DNA from: Candidatus Nanosyncoccus nanoralicus
GTDB lineage: Bacteria; Patescibacteriota; Saccharimonadia; Saccharimonadales; Saccharimonadaceae
DNA length: 29,148 nucleotides
NCBI RefSeq assembly: GCF_004138405.1
Contig: NZ_PRLL01000005.1
Coordinates: 1 to 29,148, forward strand
Direction: 5' to 3'
In this document: piece after piece, positions 8,271-15,814 of the stretch
Layout of the letters: each line of letters starts with the position of its first letter
How positions within the stretch are numbered: position 1 is the stretch's first letter
The notes under the pieces: model-generated
Databases searched by the model: none
What the model was told of the DNA's origin: nothing
Seen by the model: only the letters and a program-made list of their open reading frames with translations
Program-made: the position numbers and the translations under genes

Positions 8271-9539
8271 ATGCAGCAAAATACACAGCCACAAGCAAAC
8301 ATGACGGGCCCAGCTCCAGCGATGGGTGTGGCTGGGGTGTCGCAGACGAATCCTATGCAGGCTCCAGTACAACAAGCACAGGTACAGGCGCAGCCGACGG
8401 CGATAACAGGAACGGCGGTAAAAACGACGGCGGCTAATCAGGCGGCAGCTGCTTCTACGCCAACTAGCTTACCGACTTCGATTAAGATTGAGACATTGCT
8501 TGAAGAGTGTATTAGGCGTGGAGCATCAGATTTACATATTCAGGTTGGACTACCTCCAATCTTAAGGATAGATGGCTCACTGACACCGATTCCAAATACG
8601 CCAGCTCTAACAAGTGAGATGGTGGAAAAATTGGTTTTCTCAACCTTGGACTCAATGCAGCGTGAAGTTTTGTCAAAGGATAAAGAATTTGACTATTCAT
8701 TTTCTTTCGGAGAAATTGCACGTTTTCGTGTGAATGCTTTTAATGAAAAAGGAAATTTGGCTGCAGCATTTCGTTTAATCCCAACAAAGATGCCTACAAT
8801 TGAAGAATTGGGCATGCCACAAGTTATTTCTTCATTTGCCGATTATCCACGTGGGTTGGTACTCGTGACGGGTCCGACTGGTTCTGGTAAGTCTACAACT
8901 TTGGCAGCAATTATTAATAAGATTAACTCTGAAAAGGCGATGCATATTTTGACGATTGAGGATCCAATTGAGTTTACGCATAAGTCAATTCGATCTGTGG
9001 TCGCACAGAGGGAAGTGCATTATGATACTTACTCCTTCTCAAGAGCTTTAAAGTCGGCGCTACGTGAAGATCCGGATGTGGTGTTACTTGGTGAGATGCG
9101 TGATCTTGAGACGATTTCTTCTGCAATTACGATCGCGGAGACTGGACACTTGGTATTTGCAACGCTTCATACAAATTCGGCAGCTCAATCAATTGATCGT
9201 ATGATTGATGTTTTTCCGGCTGAACAGCAGCCGCAGATTCGTTCGCAGCTAGCGGGAATTTTGATGGCAGTTTGTTCGCAGCGACTAGTGCCAGCGATTG
9301 GTGGGGGTCGAGTGGTAGCAGCAGAGATTATGATTGCAAACTCGGCTGTACGTTCAATTATTCGTGAGGGCAAGACGCATCAACTTGATAACACGATACA
9401 GACTGGTGCAAATGAAGGAATGCAGACGATGGATCGTACTTTAGCGAAGCTAGTACAACAGGGTACGGTAACCTACGATAGCGCAAGAGATTATGCAGTG
9501 GACATGCGTGAGTTTGATAGGTTGGTGAAGGGGATTTAA
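8271..9539 (+). CDS. pilT: Type IV pilus retraction ATPase PilT
   Basis: Hexameric motor ATPase that drives pilus disassembly. The 422-aa protein has a 70-residue Gln/Ala/Pro/Thr-rich disordered N-terminus not found in typical PilT (about 345 aa), then the PAS-like domain (SDLHIQVG at 86-93), Walker A GPTGSGKST at 201-209, Asp box TIEDPIEF, Walker B DVVLLGEMRD at 269-278 and His box. The AIRNLIRE-type retraction motif appears as AVRSIIREGKTHQL from 359, which separates PilT from PilB. GAGGAG four bases before the ATG supports the start. It overlaps pilC by one base (TTTAATG), so the two are probably co-translated. Confidence 0.95.
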   Translation: MQQNTQPQANMTGPAPAMGVAGVSQTNPMQAPVQQAQVQAQPTAITGTAVKTTAANQAAAASTPTSLPTSIKIETLLEECIRRGASDLHIQVGLPPILRIDGSLTPIPNTPALTSEMVEKLVFSTLDSMQREVLSKDKEFDYSFSFGEIARFRVNAFNEKGNLAAAFRLIPTKMPTIEELGMPQVISSFADYPRGLVLVTGPTGSGKSTTLAAIINKINSEKAMHILTIEDPIEFTHKSIRSVVAQREVHYDTYSFSRALKSALREDPDVVLLGEMRDLETISSAITIAETGHLVFATLHTNSAAQSIDRMIDVFPAEQQPQIRSQLAGILMAVCSQRLVPAIGGGRVVAAEIMIANSAVRSIIREGKTHQLDNTIQTGANEGMQTMDRTLAKLVQQGTVTYDSARDYAVDMREFDRLVKGI

Positions 9540-10756
9540 TGAAGCGATTTATTTATAAAGCTAGAGATAGTAAAACTGGAGAAATGACTAAGGGGGTGAT
9601 CCAGGCAGAAAATGAACGTACTGCTGGGAAGCTTTTGATCGAACAGGGAATGACGCCGGACCGAATTGATGAAGATATGTCAGGGGTTGGGCTATTTCAG
9701 CGTTTTAAAAACAAGATTACGATGAAAGACAGAATTGTCTTTACGAGACAGTTTGCGACTTTAATCGGGGCTGGTTTGCCTTTGTCTAATTCATTACGTA
9801 CTGTAATCGAACAGACCGAAAGTAAGCCAATGCAAAAGGTAGTGGAGTCAATCTTGGTGGACGTGGAGGCTGGTAAAACTTTAACCCAGGCTTGCGAAAA
9901 GTATCCGGATGTGTTTAATAAAGTGTATATCGCATTACTTCGAGCGGGTGAGGCTTCGGGTAGCTTGGATTCGTCACTGAAACGTTTGGCGGAGCAGCAG
10001 GAAAAAGATAACGCGATGATTTCAAAAATTCGTGGTGCTTTGGTTTATCCAGCCATTATTTTAATGGTGATTATTGCGGTACTAGTCTTTATGGTACTTA
10101 TGATTGTGCCACAAGTTCAGTCATTATATAAGGATATAGGGAAACCACTACCATGGGCGACAGGTGCACTAGTTTCACTTGCGAACTTTTTGGTGGCATC
10201 TTGGTGGTTGGTAACGATTTTGTTGGGGGTGGCGATTTATTTTCTATTTCAGTTTAGAAAAACTACAACTGGTATTGAATGGGCGGCACTAGCGAAGTTG
10301 AATGTTCCAATATTTAAGACAATGTTTTGGCGTTTATATAATTCGCGTTTTGCTAGAACGGCTTCGAACTTAATGTCGGCAGGGGTATCGATTCAGGACA
10401 CTCTGCAGATTTCAGCGGAAGCGATGAATAACGTGGTACTGGAAAAAGAAATTAAGGAAGTCTCGGAAAAAGTTAAACAAGGTAAAACTTTGTCGTCATC
10501 TTTGAAAAATCTTTCTTACATTTTGCCATTGGTGCCTCAAATGGCTTCGATCGGTGAGGAATCTGGTAAAATAGATGAGATGTTGGCGAAGGCTGCGCAA
10601 GTGTATGAGGACGAATTAGAAGAACAAATTCGAACAATTTCAACCTTGATTGAACCAGTATTGATGGTAATCATGGCAGTAATGGTTGGCTTCATTATTG
10701 TGGCGGTGCTATTCCCAATATACGCAATTGTAAATGATGTACAGGGAAGTTTATAG
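9539..10756 (+). CDS. pilC: Type IV pilus inner-membrane platform protein PilC
   Basis: Polytopic inner-membrane protein on which PilB and PilT act. The 405-aa length is standard. It has an N-terminal cytoplasmic extension (FIYKARDSKTGEMTKGVI) and two tandem T2SSF domains, each beginning with a RQFATLIGAGLPLS-like or SRFARTASNLMSAGVSI-like helix. Membrane helices lie at about 165-190, 215-238 and 370-395. The ATG overlaps the pilT stop. Its TAG stop overlaps the GTG of the RNase HI gene by one base, so the two are tightly coupled. Confidence 0.95.
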   Translation: MKRFIYKARDSKTGEMTKGVIQAENERTAGKLLIEQGMTPDRIDEDMSGVGLFQRFKNKITMKDRIVFTRQFATLIGAGLPLSNSLRTVIEQTESKPMQKVVESILVDVEAGKTLTQACEKYPDVFNKVYIALLRAGEASGSLDSSLKRLAEQQEKDNAMISKIRGALVYPAIILMVIIAVLVFMVLMIVPQVQSLYKDIGKPLPWATGALVSLANFLVASWWLVTILLGVAIYFLFQFRKTTTGIEWAALAKLNVPIFKTMFWRLYNSRFARTASNLMSAGVSIQDTLQISAEAMNNVVLEKEIKEVSEKVKQGKTLSSSLKNLSYILPLVPQMASIGEESGKIDEMLAKAAQVYEDELEEQIRTISTLIEPVLMVIMAVMVGFIIVAVLFPIYAIVNDVQGSL

Positions 10757-11205
10757 TGAAGATTTTATGGACAGATGGAAGTGCTTCGCCTAATCCTGGG
10801 CCAGGTGGCTATGCTGTGATTTGTGATGGTCAGCCGGTGAGATTGGGAAGAGAAGAAGCTTCAACGAATATTCGAATGGAAGGCGCAGCAATGCGTGCGG
10901 CAATGCAGTTTTTGGCTGGAGAAGAGGGGGAAATTCATTCAGACTCAGAATTTTGGAGCAATGTTTTGACAAAATGGGCACCTGGTTGGGAAAAAAATGG
11001 CTGGAAAAAGAAGACTGGACCTATTAAAAATCTAAATTTAGTAAAAGAATTGTATGAGCTATATCGAGACTCTAGGGTGAAACTAATTTGGGTGAAGGGG
11101 CATGATGGAATTGAAATGAACGAATTAACTGATCTGTGGGCGAATAAGGCGCGAGAAAATGAGGGGGCGGAAAATGTTGAAGTAGAATTGGTATCAACGG
11201 AGTAG
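10756..11205 (+). CDS. rnhA: Ribonuclease HI-like protein
   Basis: Cleaves the RNA strand of RNA:DNA hybrids. The 149-aa protein keeps the RNase H active-site set: D7 in WTDGSASPNPGPGGYA, E42 in RMEGAAMRAA, D63 in HSDSE, and D126 in NELTDLWANKA, with the catalytic-loop histidine H116 in WVKGHDG. Length matches bacterial RNase HI (about 155). The GTG start at 10756 shares a base with the pilC TAG stop, an odd arrangement for a nucleic-acid enzyme at the end of a pilus operon. A CYTH-like gene follows after 3 nt. RNase H-fold relatives with other roles exist, but the intact active site makes RNase HI the simplest reading. Confidence 0.88.
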   Translation: MKILWTDGSASPNPGPGGYAVICDGQPVRLGREEASTNIRMEGAAMRAAMQFLAGEEGEIHSDSEFWSNVLTKWAPGWEKNGWKKKTGPIKNLNLVKELYELYRDSRVKLIWVKGHDGIEMNELTDLWANKARENEGAENVEVELVSTE

Positions 11206-11208
11206 GAG

Positions 11209-11748
11209 ATGCGAACGATTATTTATAAGAGTAAATTGGCAGACCGTGATGCGTTTGAGGCGAAGCTATCACATTTAGATTATGATTTTGGGCCAGTTTA
11301 TTGGCAGCATAACAGAGTTTTTGTGCCAAAAAATTATCAGAATCATAATAATTATCCAAGAATGATTTTGAGGATTGAAATGAAGGCAGTGGATCGCCCA
11401 GCGAAGTATGATTTAATTTGTAAGAGACATATTGAAGATTCTGGAGTGACCATTTCGCATGTGACGCAAGTGAGAGACTATGCGGAAGCAGCAAATATTT
11501 TACTGCAATTAGGTTTTGTGATGCAGGCAGAAATTCCACGTCGAAGGCAATCTCTTGAGATTAATAAGAACACAAGGGTTTATATTGATCAAATTGACAA
11601 CCAGAAAGAGGATTTCGTAAAAATTGAAATCACACTGGATGATAATGAAAAAGTGGGGGAAGGACAGCGAAAATTGGAGGGAATTTTGGCTGAATTTGGT
11701 CTGACTAAAAATGAGAGGCTGAAAGAAACCTACGCTGACCTAGCATAG
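11209..11748 (+). CDS. CYTH-like (triphosphate tunnel) protein
   Basis: Tentative member of the CYTH superfamily (CyaB adenylate cyclase, thiamine triphosphatase), which processes triphosphates in a beta-barrel tunnel. Supporting features in the 179-aa protein are alternating charged beta strands, RMILRIEMKA and YDLICKRHIED in the middle, RRRQSLEI, and the strand pair RVYIDQID-DFVKIEITLDD near the C-terminus, a typical late CYTH pattern. The N-terminal ExExK motif is not intact (TIIYKSKL instead), so activity is uncertain. It starts 3 nt after the rnhA stop with a GTAGGAG ribosome site overlapping that stop. No substrate can be assigned. Confidence 0.5.
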   Translation: MRTIIYKSKLADRDAFEAKLSHLDYDFGPVYWQHNRVFVPKNYQNHNNYPRMILRIEMKAVDRPAKYDLICKRHIEDSGVTISHVTQVRDYAEAANILLQLGFVMQAEIPRRRQSLEINKNTRVYIDQIDNQKEDFVKIEITLDDNEKVGEGQRKLEGILAEFGLTKNERLKETYADLA

Positions 11749-11758
11749 TCAAACTTTT

Positions 11759-11770
11759 TTGTGTTAAACT
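11759..11770 (+). promoter_or_regulatory. Extended -10 promoter of the DUF4868-like gene
   Basis: TTGTGTTAAACT shares the TTGTGTT core of the pilM, tdk and ndk promoters, with a weaker -10 TAAACT at 11765-11770. AGAGAGG at 11781-11787 provides a ribosome site 4 nt before the ATG at 11792. Confidence 0.45.
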
Positions 11771-11791
11771 AGTTAGAAAAAGAGAGGAAGT

Positions 11792-12811
11792 ATGGAGTCA
11801 GAAGATAGACCAGCATTTACAAATTCTGAGATTAAGAAGATTAGCGATTTTGATGTATTCTTGTGGGCAAATGAAATTGATGAAGTAAAGAATAATGTCT
11901 CTTGTGAGCTTTTTCTATTTAATAAAAATTACACTCCGTTTAAGATTCGTTATTCAGAAAAACTAACTAATTCTGTAAAGCAAATGTTTATGGGTGAGGC
12001 AGTGGCTTTTGTGATTAAAGAAGCGGACAAAGGCCTGGAATGTCGTGAATACGAAAAATCAGATGGTGAAAATAAGGTGATTTATCGCACAGATCTCAAC
12101 AAGGTGGTGAGAGCTGAGAGTCTGATTCGTTTGGTGGAAAAAGAATATAAGGATATTGATTATTTTACGGATAATGAGCACCAATTTAAGAAGGTGAAGG
12201 GCATTTTGGCAAGATTTACTTATCCTGGTGGGGATGGGATGAAAACGTTCTATATTGCAAAGGTGATTTCAGCCGCTTCAGCGCTTAACGCTAAGTCTTC
12301 TTGGGAATTAAATGGTGAGAGTTTTGAACCGTTTAGCGCCGAGGTGGCGCTGAAAATGCCGGATGATAATCAAGTCGCAATTATTGATGAGAATGTGGTA
12401 ATTTTCAATCAGAGTAAGTTTGAGAACCTTTTTCAATATGATTTTAAGGCACAGATGCTGGCTGAGGCGAAAGCAAGGGAGATTGAGGAAAAGTACCAGC
12501 TATCTTTTGCTGAGGGATTAACCTTGAATGCTTTACTGCAGGATAAAAAGCCTCTCGTAAAGAAGTTGCAAGATATGGATATTAAAGAGCAGATGTCGCA
12601 AGAACAGCTAGTGGATTATTCTGACGAGATGAAGCTGGAGTTAATGACAGATGATGACGGCAAAATCATTATCATGGATGATAAGGATTTGACGATGTTT
12701 GTGAATTTATTAAATGAAGATTATTATGTTTCACCGGTGAATGGTAAGCGTTATGAGATTAAGTCTAAGAAGCTACTGAATGAGCCGGAGGGTGAACCAC
12801 CAAGAGGCTAA
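11792..12811 (+). CDS. DUF4868 / KwaB-like protein
   Basis: A 339-aa soluble acidic protein whose C-terminal half resembles DUF4868, the domain of KwaB from the Kiwa anti-phage system. Suggestive segments are NQVAIIDENVVIFNQSKFE followed by a helical stretch (FQYDFKAQMLAEAKAREIEE), LVKKLQDM, and the closing DDKDLTMFVNLLNEDYYVSP with VNGKRYEIKSKKLL. Kiwa normally pairs KwaB with a four-helix membrane protein KwaA; none is adjacent here. Instead a small zinc-ribbon gene begins 1 nt after the stop. The call is by motif memory, not alignment, so another DUF4868-type or unknown family is possible. No membrane segment or signal is visible. It has its own promoter and Shine-Dalgarno. Confidence 0.5.
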   Translation: MESEDRPAFTNSEIKKISDFDVFLWANEIDEVKNNVSCELFLFNKNYTPFKIRYSEKLTNSVKQMFMGEAVAFVIKEADKGLECREYEKSDGENKVIYRTDLNKVVRAESLIRLVEKEYKDIDYFTDNEHQFKKVKGILARFTYPGGDGMKTFYIAKVISAASALNAKSSWELNGESFEPFSAEVALKMPDDNQVAIIDENVVIFNQSKFENLFQYDFKAQMLAEAKAREIEEKYQLSFAEGLTLNALLQDKKPLVKKLQDMDIKEQMSQEQLVDYSDEMKLELMTDDDGKIIIMDDKDLTMFVNLLNEDYYVSPVNGKRYEIKSKKLLNEPEGEPPRG

Positions 12812-12812
12812 A

Positions 12813-13040
12813 ATGCCAAAAGTTTATATAAAATGTCTACACTGTGGGGGGATTGAAGCGACTGTTTCAGGCGGGGGTGGTTTTTGTGGGGACATGGAGT
12901 TCTGTCTAGAAAAAAGAGAGACTAGAATAGTACCCGGGGTATGTGCTAATTGCCAGTGTAGAAAGCTAAACACGGGGAGAAGTTTGATTCTAAAGGGGGA
13001 TCTAACTCAGATTGCGTTAAGAGATCAGATGGATGATTGA
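12813..13040 (+). CDS. Small zinc-ribbon protein
   Basis: A 75-aa protein of unknown function with two CxxC pairs: KCLHCGG near residues 8-11 and GVCANCQCRK around 45-50, plus cysteines in GGFCGDMEFCLEK. The pattern fits a single structural zinc ribbon and perhaps a second metal site. I start it at the ATG at 12813, which has AAGAGG five bases upstream and lies 1 nt after the preceding stop. An upstream in-frame ATG at 12780 lies inside the DUF4868-like gene and lacks support. Tight coupling suggests it works with that gene. The TGA stop at 13038-13040 shows UGA is a stop codon here. Confidence 0.65.
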   Translation: MPKVYIKCLHCGGIEATVSGGGGFCGDMEFCLEKRETRIVPGVCANCQCRKLNTGRSLILKGDLTQIALRDQMDD

Positions 13041-13045
13041 GTAAA

Positions 13046-13087
13046 TAATTTATACACATTTAATAGATTATATTTTTGTATAAATTA
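13046..13087. promoter_or_regulatory. 11-bp inverted repeat over the znuA promoter (candidate metal-regulator operator)
   Basis: TAATTTATACA (13046-13056) and TGTATAAATTA (13077-13087) are exact reverse complements separated by 20 nt; three more pairs match beyond one mismatch. The right arm contains a likely -10 TATAAA (13079-13084). The znuA ribosome site AAGGAG (13095-13100) and ATG (13106) follow. A Zur- or MntR-type repressor site is one explanation; no regulator gene is nearby. A long-loop hairpin is the alternative. Confidence 0.45.
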
Positions 13088-13105
13088 ATTATCCAAGGAG
13101 AAATA

Positions 13106-14170
13106 ATGAAAAAAATTTATAAAGGAGCGGTGGCGGCTTTAATTGTGGCGGGCGTGGCTTTTGCTGGAATAAAGTTTGCTAGCATGCTGGGTAAGCATGA
13201 GACGGGAAAAAAATTCTCAATTGTGAGTACGAGTTTTCCTGGTTATGATTTTGCGCGTGCGGTAGCTGGTGACAACACAGAGGTTTCTGTGAAGATGTTA
13301 TTGAAGCCTGGGGCTGAATCACATAGTTTTGAGCCTACCCCACAAGATATTTTGACAATTAAGAATAGTAATTTGTTTCTTTACGTTGGGGGAGACTCAG
13401 ACGAATGGGTAAAAAAAGTGATCAGTGAGATTGATCCGAAGAAAACTAAGGTGATGAAGCTAGTTGATTTAGTAAAAACCAAAAACGAGGAAGTAGTCGA
13501 GGGGATGCAGGAGGACGAGCATGACCACAAGGATGATGATGACCACGACCATGACCACGATCATAAGTATGATCATAAACATGACCACGATCACGACCAT
13601 GATCACAAGCATGACCACGACCATAAAGAGGAGGAACCCGAAGTCGATGAGCATGTATGGACTAGTTTAAAGAATGCTAAAGAGATTACAGAAAAGATTC
13701 TTAAAGCTACTTTAGAGTTTGATAAAGCAGAAGAAAAGAAGTTATCTGAAAATACTAAGAATTATACGGATAAAATTGCTGCAGTCGACCAGAAGATTGG
13801 GGAAATGGTTAAGACAGCGAAGCGCAAAGAAATTATCGTTGGTGATCGTTTTCCGTTAAGATATTTTGTAGATGATTATGGAATTAAATATTATGCCGCC
13901 TTTCCAGGATGCTCAGAACAGACGGAAGCTAACGTAAAAACTGTAAGCTTCTTAGTAAAAAAGATAAAAGAAGATAAAATTCCTGCTGTCTTTAAGATTG
14001 AGCTTTCAAATGGGTTGATTGCGGAGACTTTAGCAAAGGAGACGGGTGCAAAGATTTTGGAAATTCAATCTGCACATAATATTTCGAAAAAAGATTTTGA
14101 GGCAGGGGTAACATACGTTGATTTAATGGAACGTAATTTTGAAGTGTTAAAAGAAGCCTTGAATAGTTAG
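13106..14170 (+). CDS. znuA: Zinc/manganese ABC transporter substrate-binding protein (ZnuA-like)
   Basis: Extracytoplasmic metal-binding receptor for the ZnuBC importer. The 354-aa protein has an N-terminal hydrophobic signal or anchor (about 7-28) without a lipobox cysteine. Metal-ligand regions are GAESHSFEPTPQD (H73) and DEHVWTSLKNA (H183); the region of the usual third histidine reads GDRFPLRYFVDDYG and lacks it, a variant I recall from clostridial relatives. Between them lies a His/Asp tract (about 138-173) with about fifteen histidines, typical of zinc-specific members as a metal reservoir. The start is the ATG at 13106 with AAGGAG before it; an upstream TTG at 13076 lies in the promoter repeat and is rejected. 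Confidence 0.9.
   Translation: MKKIYKGAVAALIVAGVAFAGIKFASMLGKHETGKKFSIVSTSFPGYDFARAVAGDNTEVSVKMLLKPGAESHSFEPTPQDILTIKNSNLFLYVGGDSDEWVKKVISEIDPKKTKVMKLVDLVKTKNEEVVEGMQEDEHDHKDDDDHDHDHDHKYDHKHDHDHDHDHKHDHDHKEEEPEVDEHVWTSLKNAKEITEKILKATLEFDKAEEKKLSENTKNYTDKIAAVDQKIGEMVKTAKRKEIIVGDRFPLRYFVDDYGIKYYAAFPGCSEQTEANVKTVSFLVKKIKEDKIPAVFKIELSNGLIAETLAKETGAKILEIQSAHNISKKDFEAGVTYVDLMERNFEVLKEALNS
13517..13624 (+). repeat. Degenerate GAC-CAC/GAT-CAT repeat encoding the His/Asp tract of ZnuA
   Basis: Tandem degenerate hexamer and dodecamer units (GACCAC, GACCAT, GATCAT, AAGCAT) encode alternating Asp-His. Such tracts expand and contract by slippage, so length may vary between strains. The antisense strand gives a hydrophobic open frame that is only a shadow. 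Confidence 0.75.
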
Positions 14171-14206
14171 TATTCAAAACAGACGATATAGACGCGATAT
14201 GAAAGA

Positions 14207-14923
14207 GTGGCTAAAAGGAATGAAGAGTTTATGAAAGACGGTGGTGAGCCAATACTAACTGTAAAGAAGTTACAGGTAAGTTATGATAAGGTAAATGTTT
14301 TTTCGAATTTAAGCTTTGAAGTTCGTGAGGGGGATTTCATCTGTATCGTTGGACAAAATGGAGCTGGAAAATCAACACTGATTAAGACTTTACTGGGGTC
14401 GATTAAGCAGAGTAAGGGTGAAATTATTTTTCATAACCTGAAACGTAAATTTATCGGCTATATGCCGCAGGAAAGTAAGGTGGATAAAAATTTTCCAGCT
14501 TCAGTATCTGAGATCGTTTATTCAGGGACGTTAAATCGGATAGGGGTACGACCGTTTTATGGGAGGGAAGAGGAAAAGGTGGTATCTGAATGTTTGAAGG
14601 AGTTGAAAATCTCAGATCTTACAAAACGTCACTTCGCAGATCTTTCGGGTGGGCAGAGACAGAAAGTCTTACTGGCTAGAGCTTTGGCAGCAACGTCAAA
14701 ATTGTTAATCTTGGACGAGCCATCGAATAATTTGGATTTTAAGTCAAAAATGGAATTATATGATAATTTGTTGAAGTTAAATAAAAAAGGCATTACGATT
14801 TTGATGGTGACACATGATCTTGATCATAAAAATTTAATCGGAAATAAAATATTGGCACTATCTGGAAAAGAATATTTCTTTGGTGAAACTTGTGAATACG
14901 TGGAGAGAATTCATAATGTTTGA
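14207..14923 (+). CDS. znuC: Zinc/manganese ABC transporter ATP-binding protein (ZnuC-like)
   Basis: ATPase of the metal importer. It has Walker A GQNGAGKST, the Q-loop region YMPQES, signature LSGGQRQK, Walker B LLILDEPSNNLD and switch His in MVTHDLDH, all canonical for family 3 metal importers. The GTG at 14207 gives 238 aa; an in-frame ATG at 14231 would remove eight residues (MAKRNEEF) and start just before the conserved ILTVKKLQVSY strand. Neither has a strong Shine-Dalgarno, so the start is uncertain. It overlaps znuB by 8 bases and ends in TGA. Confidence 0.93.
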   Translation: MAKRNEEFMKDGGEPILTVKKLQVSYDKVNVFSNLSFEVREGDFICIVGQNGAGKSTLIKTLLGSIKQSKGEIIFHNLKRKFIGYMPQESKVDKNFPASVSEIVYSGTLNRIGVRPFYGREEEKVVSECLKELKISDLTKRHFADLSGGQRQKVLLARALAATSKLLILDEPSNNLDFKSKMELYDNLLKLNKKGITILMVTHDLDHKNLIGNKILALSGKEYFFGETCEYVERIHNV

Positions 14924-15719
14924 GATATTTGGGCAAGGATTTTTAATGAGGGGGTTTATTGCTGGGTTGGTGATATCAATCTCTGCAGCACTTATTGGGA
15001 CGGCCTTAGTACTTAGAAGGAATGCGATGATTGGGGATGGGTTGTCGCATGTGGGGTTTGGGGCTTTTGCCGTTGCTACGGTATTGAATTTTGCACCTCT
15101 TGAATTTGCGATGCCAATCGTAATAATAATGTCGTTTTTAATTTTGAGATTAAATAGTCAAAATAAAATTCAGCCAGATGCAGCAATAGCGATGGTTTCA
15201 GCAGGTGCATTGGCGCTTGGTACTTTTGTGATCTCGATAACGCGTGGCGTAAATACAGATATAAATAATTATCTATTTGGGAGTATTCTGTCGATTTCGG
15301 AAGGAGATATGATGATCAGTCTGTTCTTCTCAGTACTGGTGATTGGGATCTTTATCGGTTGTTATAACAAGATTTTTGCATTAACTTTTGATGAGGATTT
15401 TGCAAAATCGATTGGAATTAAAACAAACTTATATAATGCAATATTTGCAGTACTTTGTTCAGTTGTAGTGGTTTTGGGGATGAGATTGATGGGGTCATTA
15501 TTGATTTCGAGTTTGATTATTTTTCCAACGATGTCGGCAATGCAGCTAGTGAAAACATTTAAGAAGGTAATATTCATATCAGTTCTGGTGTCCGTGGTTT
15601 GTTTTATGATAGGAATGTGGGTGTCTTATAGTTTATCCACGCCGACTGGTTCGACCATCGTATTAGTTAACCTAGCTGTATTTATTTTGGTACGACTAGT
15701 TCGCTGGGTACAGAAATAA
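14916..15719 (+). CDS. znuB: Zinc/manganese ABC transporter permease (ZnuB-like)
   Basis: Membrane channel of the importer, ABC-3 family. The 267-aa protein is almost wholly hydrophobic with about eight helices and contains the conserved MIGDGLSHVGFGAFAVA segment and the GMRLMGSLLISSLIIFPTMSA region. I start it at the ATG at 14916, where GGAGAG (14902-14907) is well spaced, rather than the upstream TTG at 14880 inside znuC. The overlap with znuC implies coupled translation. It closes the znu operon. Confidence 0.92.
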   Translation: MFEIFGQGFLMRGFIAGLVISISAALIGTALVLRRNAMIGDGLSHVGFGAFAVATVLNFAPLEFAMPIVIIMSFLILRLNSQNKIQPDAAIAMVSAGALALGTFVISITRGVNTDINNYLFGSILSISEGDMMISLFFSVLVIGIFIGCYNKIFALTFDEDFAKSIGIKTNLYNAIFAVLCSVVVVLGMRLMGSLLISSLIIFPTMSAMQLVKTFKKVIFISVLVSVVCFMIGMWVSYSLSTPTGSTIVLVNLAVFILVRLVRWVQK

Positions 15720-15740
15720 GATTTGAAAAAATAAATAAAT

Positions 15741-15746
15741 TATAAT
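15741..15746 (+). promoter_or_regulatory. TATAAT upstream of the ABC exporter operon
   Basis: A perfect TATAAT in the 95-nt gap after znuB, without the TG extension; the best -35-like TTGAAA (15723-15728) is only 12 nt upstream, too close. The ribosome site GGGAGGTG at 15803-15810 is strong and precedes the ATG at 15815. A separate promoter for the exporter is likely but not certain. Confidence 0.35.
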
Positions 15747-15814
15747 AAAATTATTCGATAAAAGAGTATTCTTTCTTTAAACAAGAATTCTAAATAGATC
15801 ACGGGAGGTGATGG

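Noticed and set aside
13469-13654. Antisense hydrophobic open frame opposite znuA
   Set aside because: It is the complement of the His/Asp repeat (GTG/GTC/ATG codons), so its hydrophobic character is automatic.
12914-14923. UGA recoded as glycine (Gracilibacteria-type code)
   Set aside because: TGA ends the zinc-ribbon gene (13038-13040) and znuC (14921-14923) at natural lengths, and proteins use normal Gly codons.
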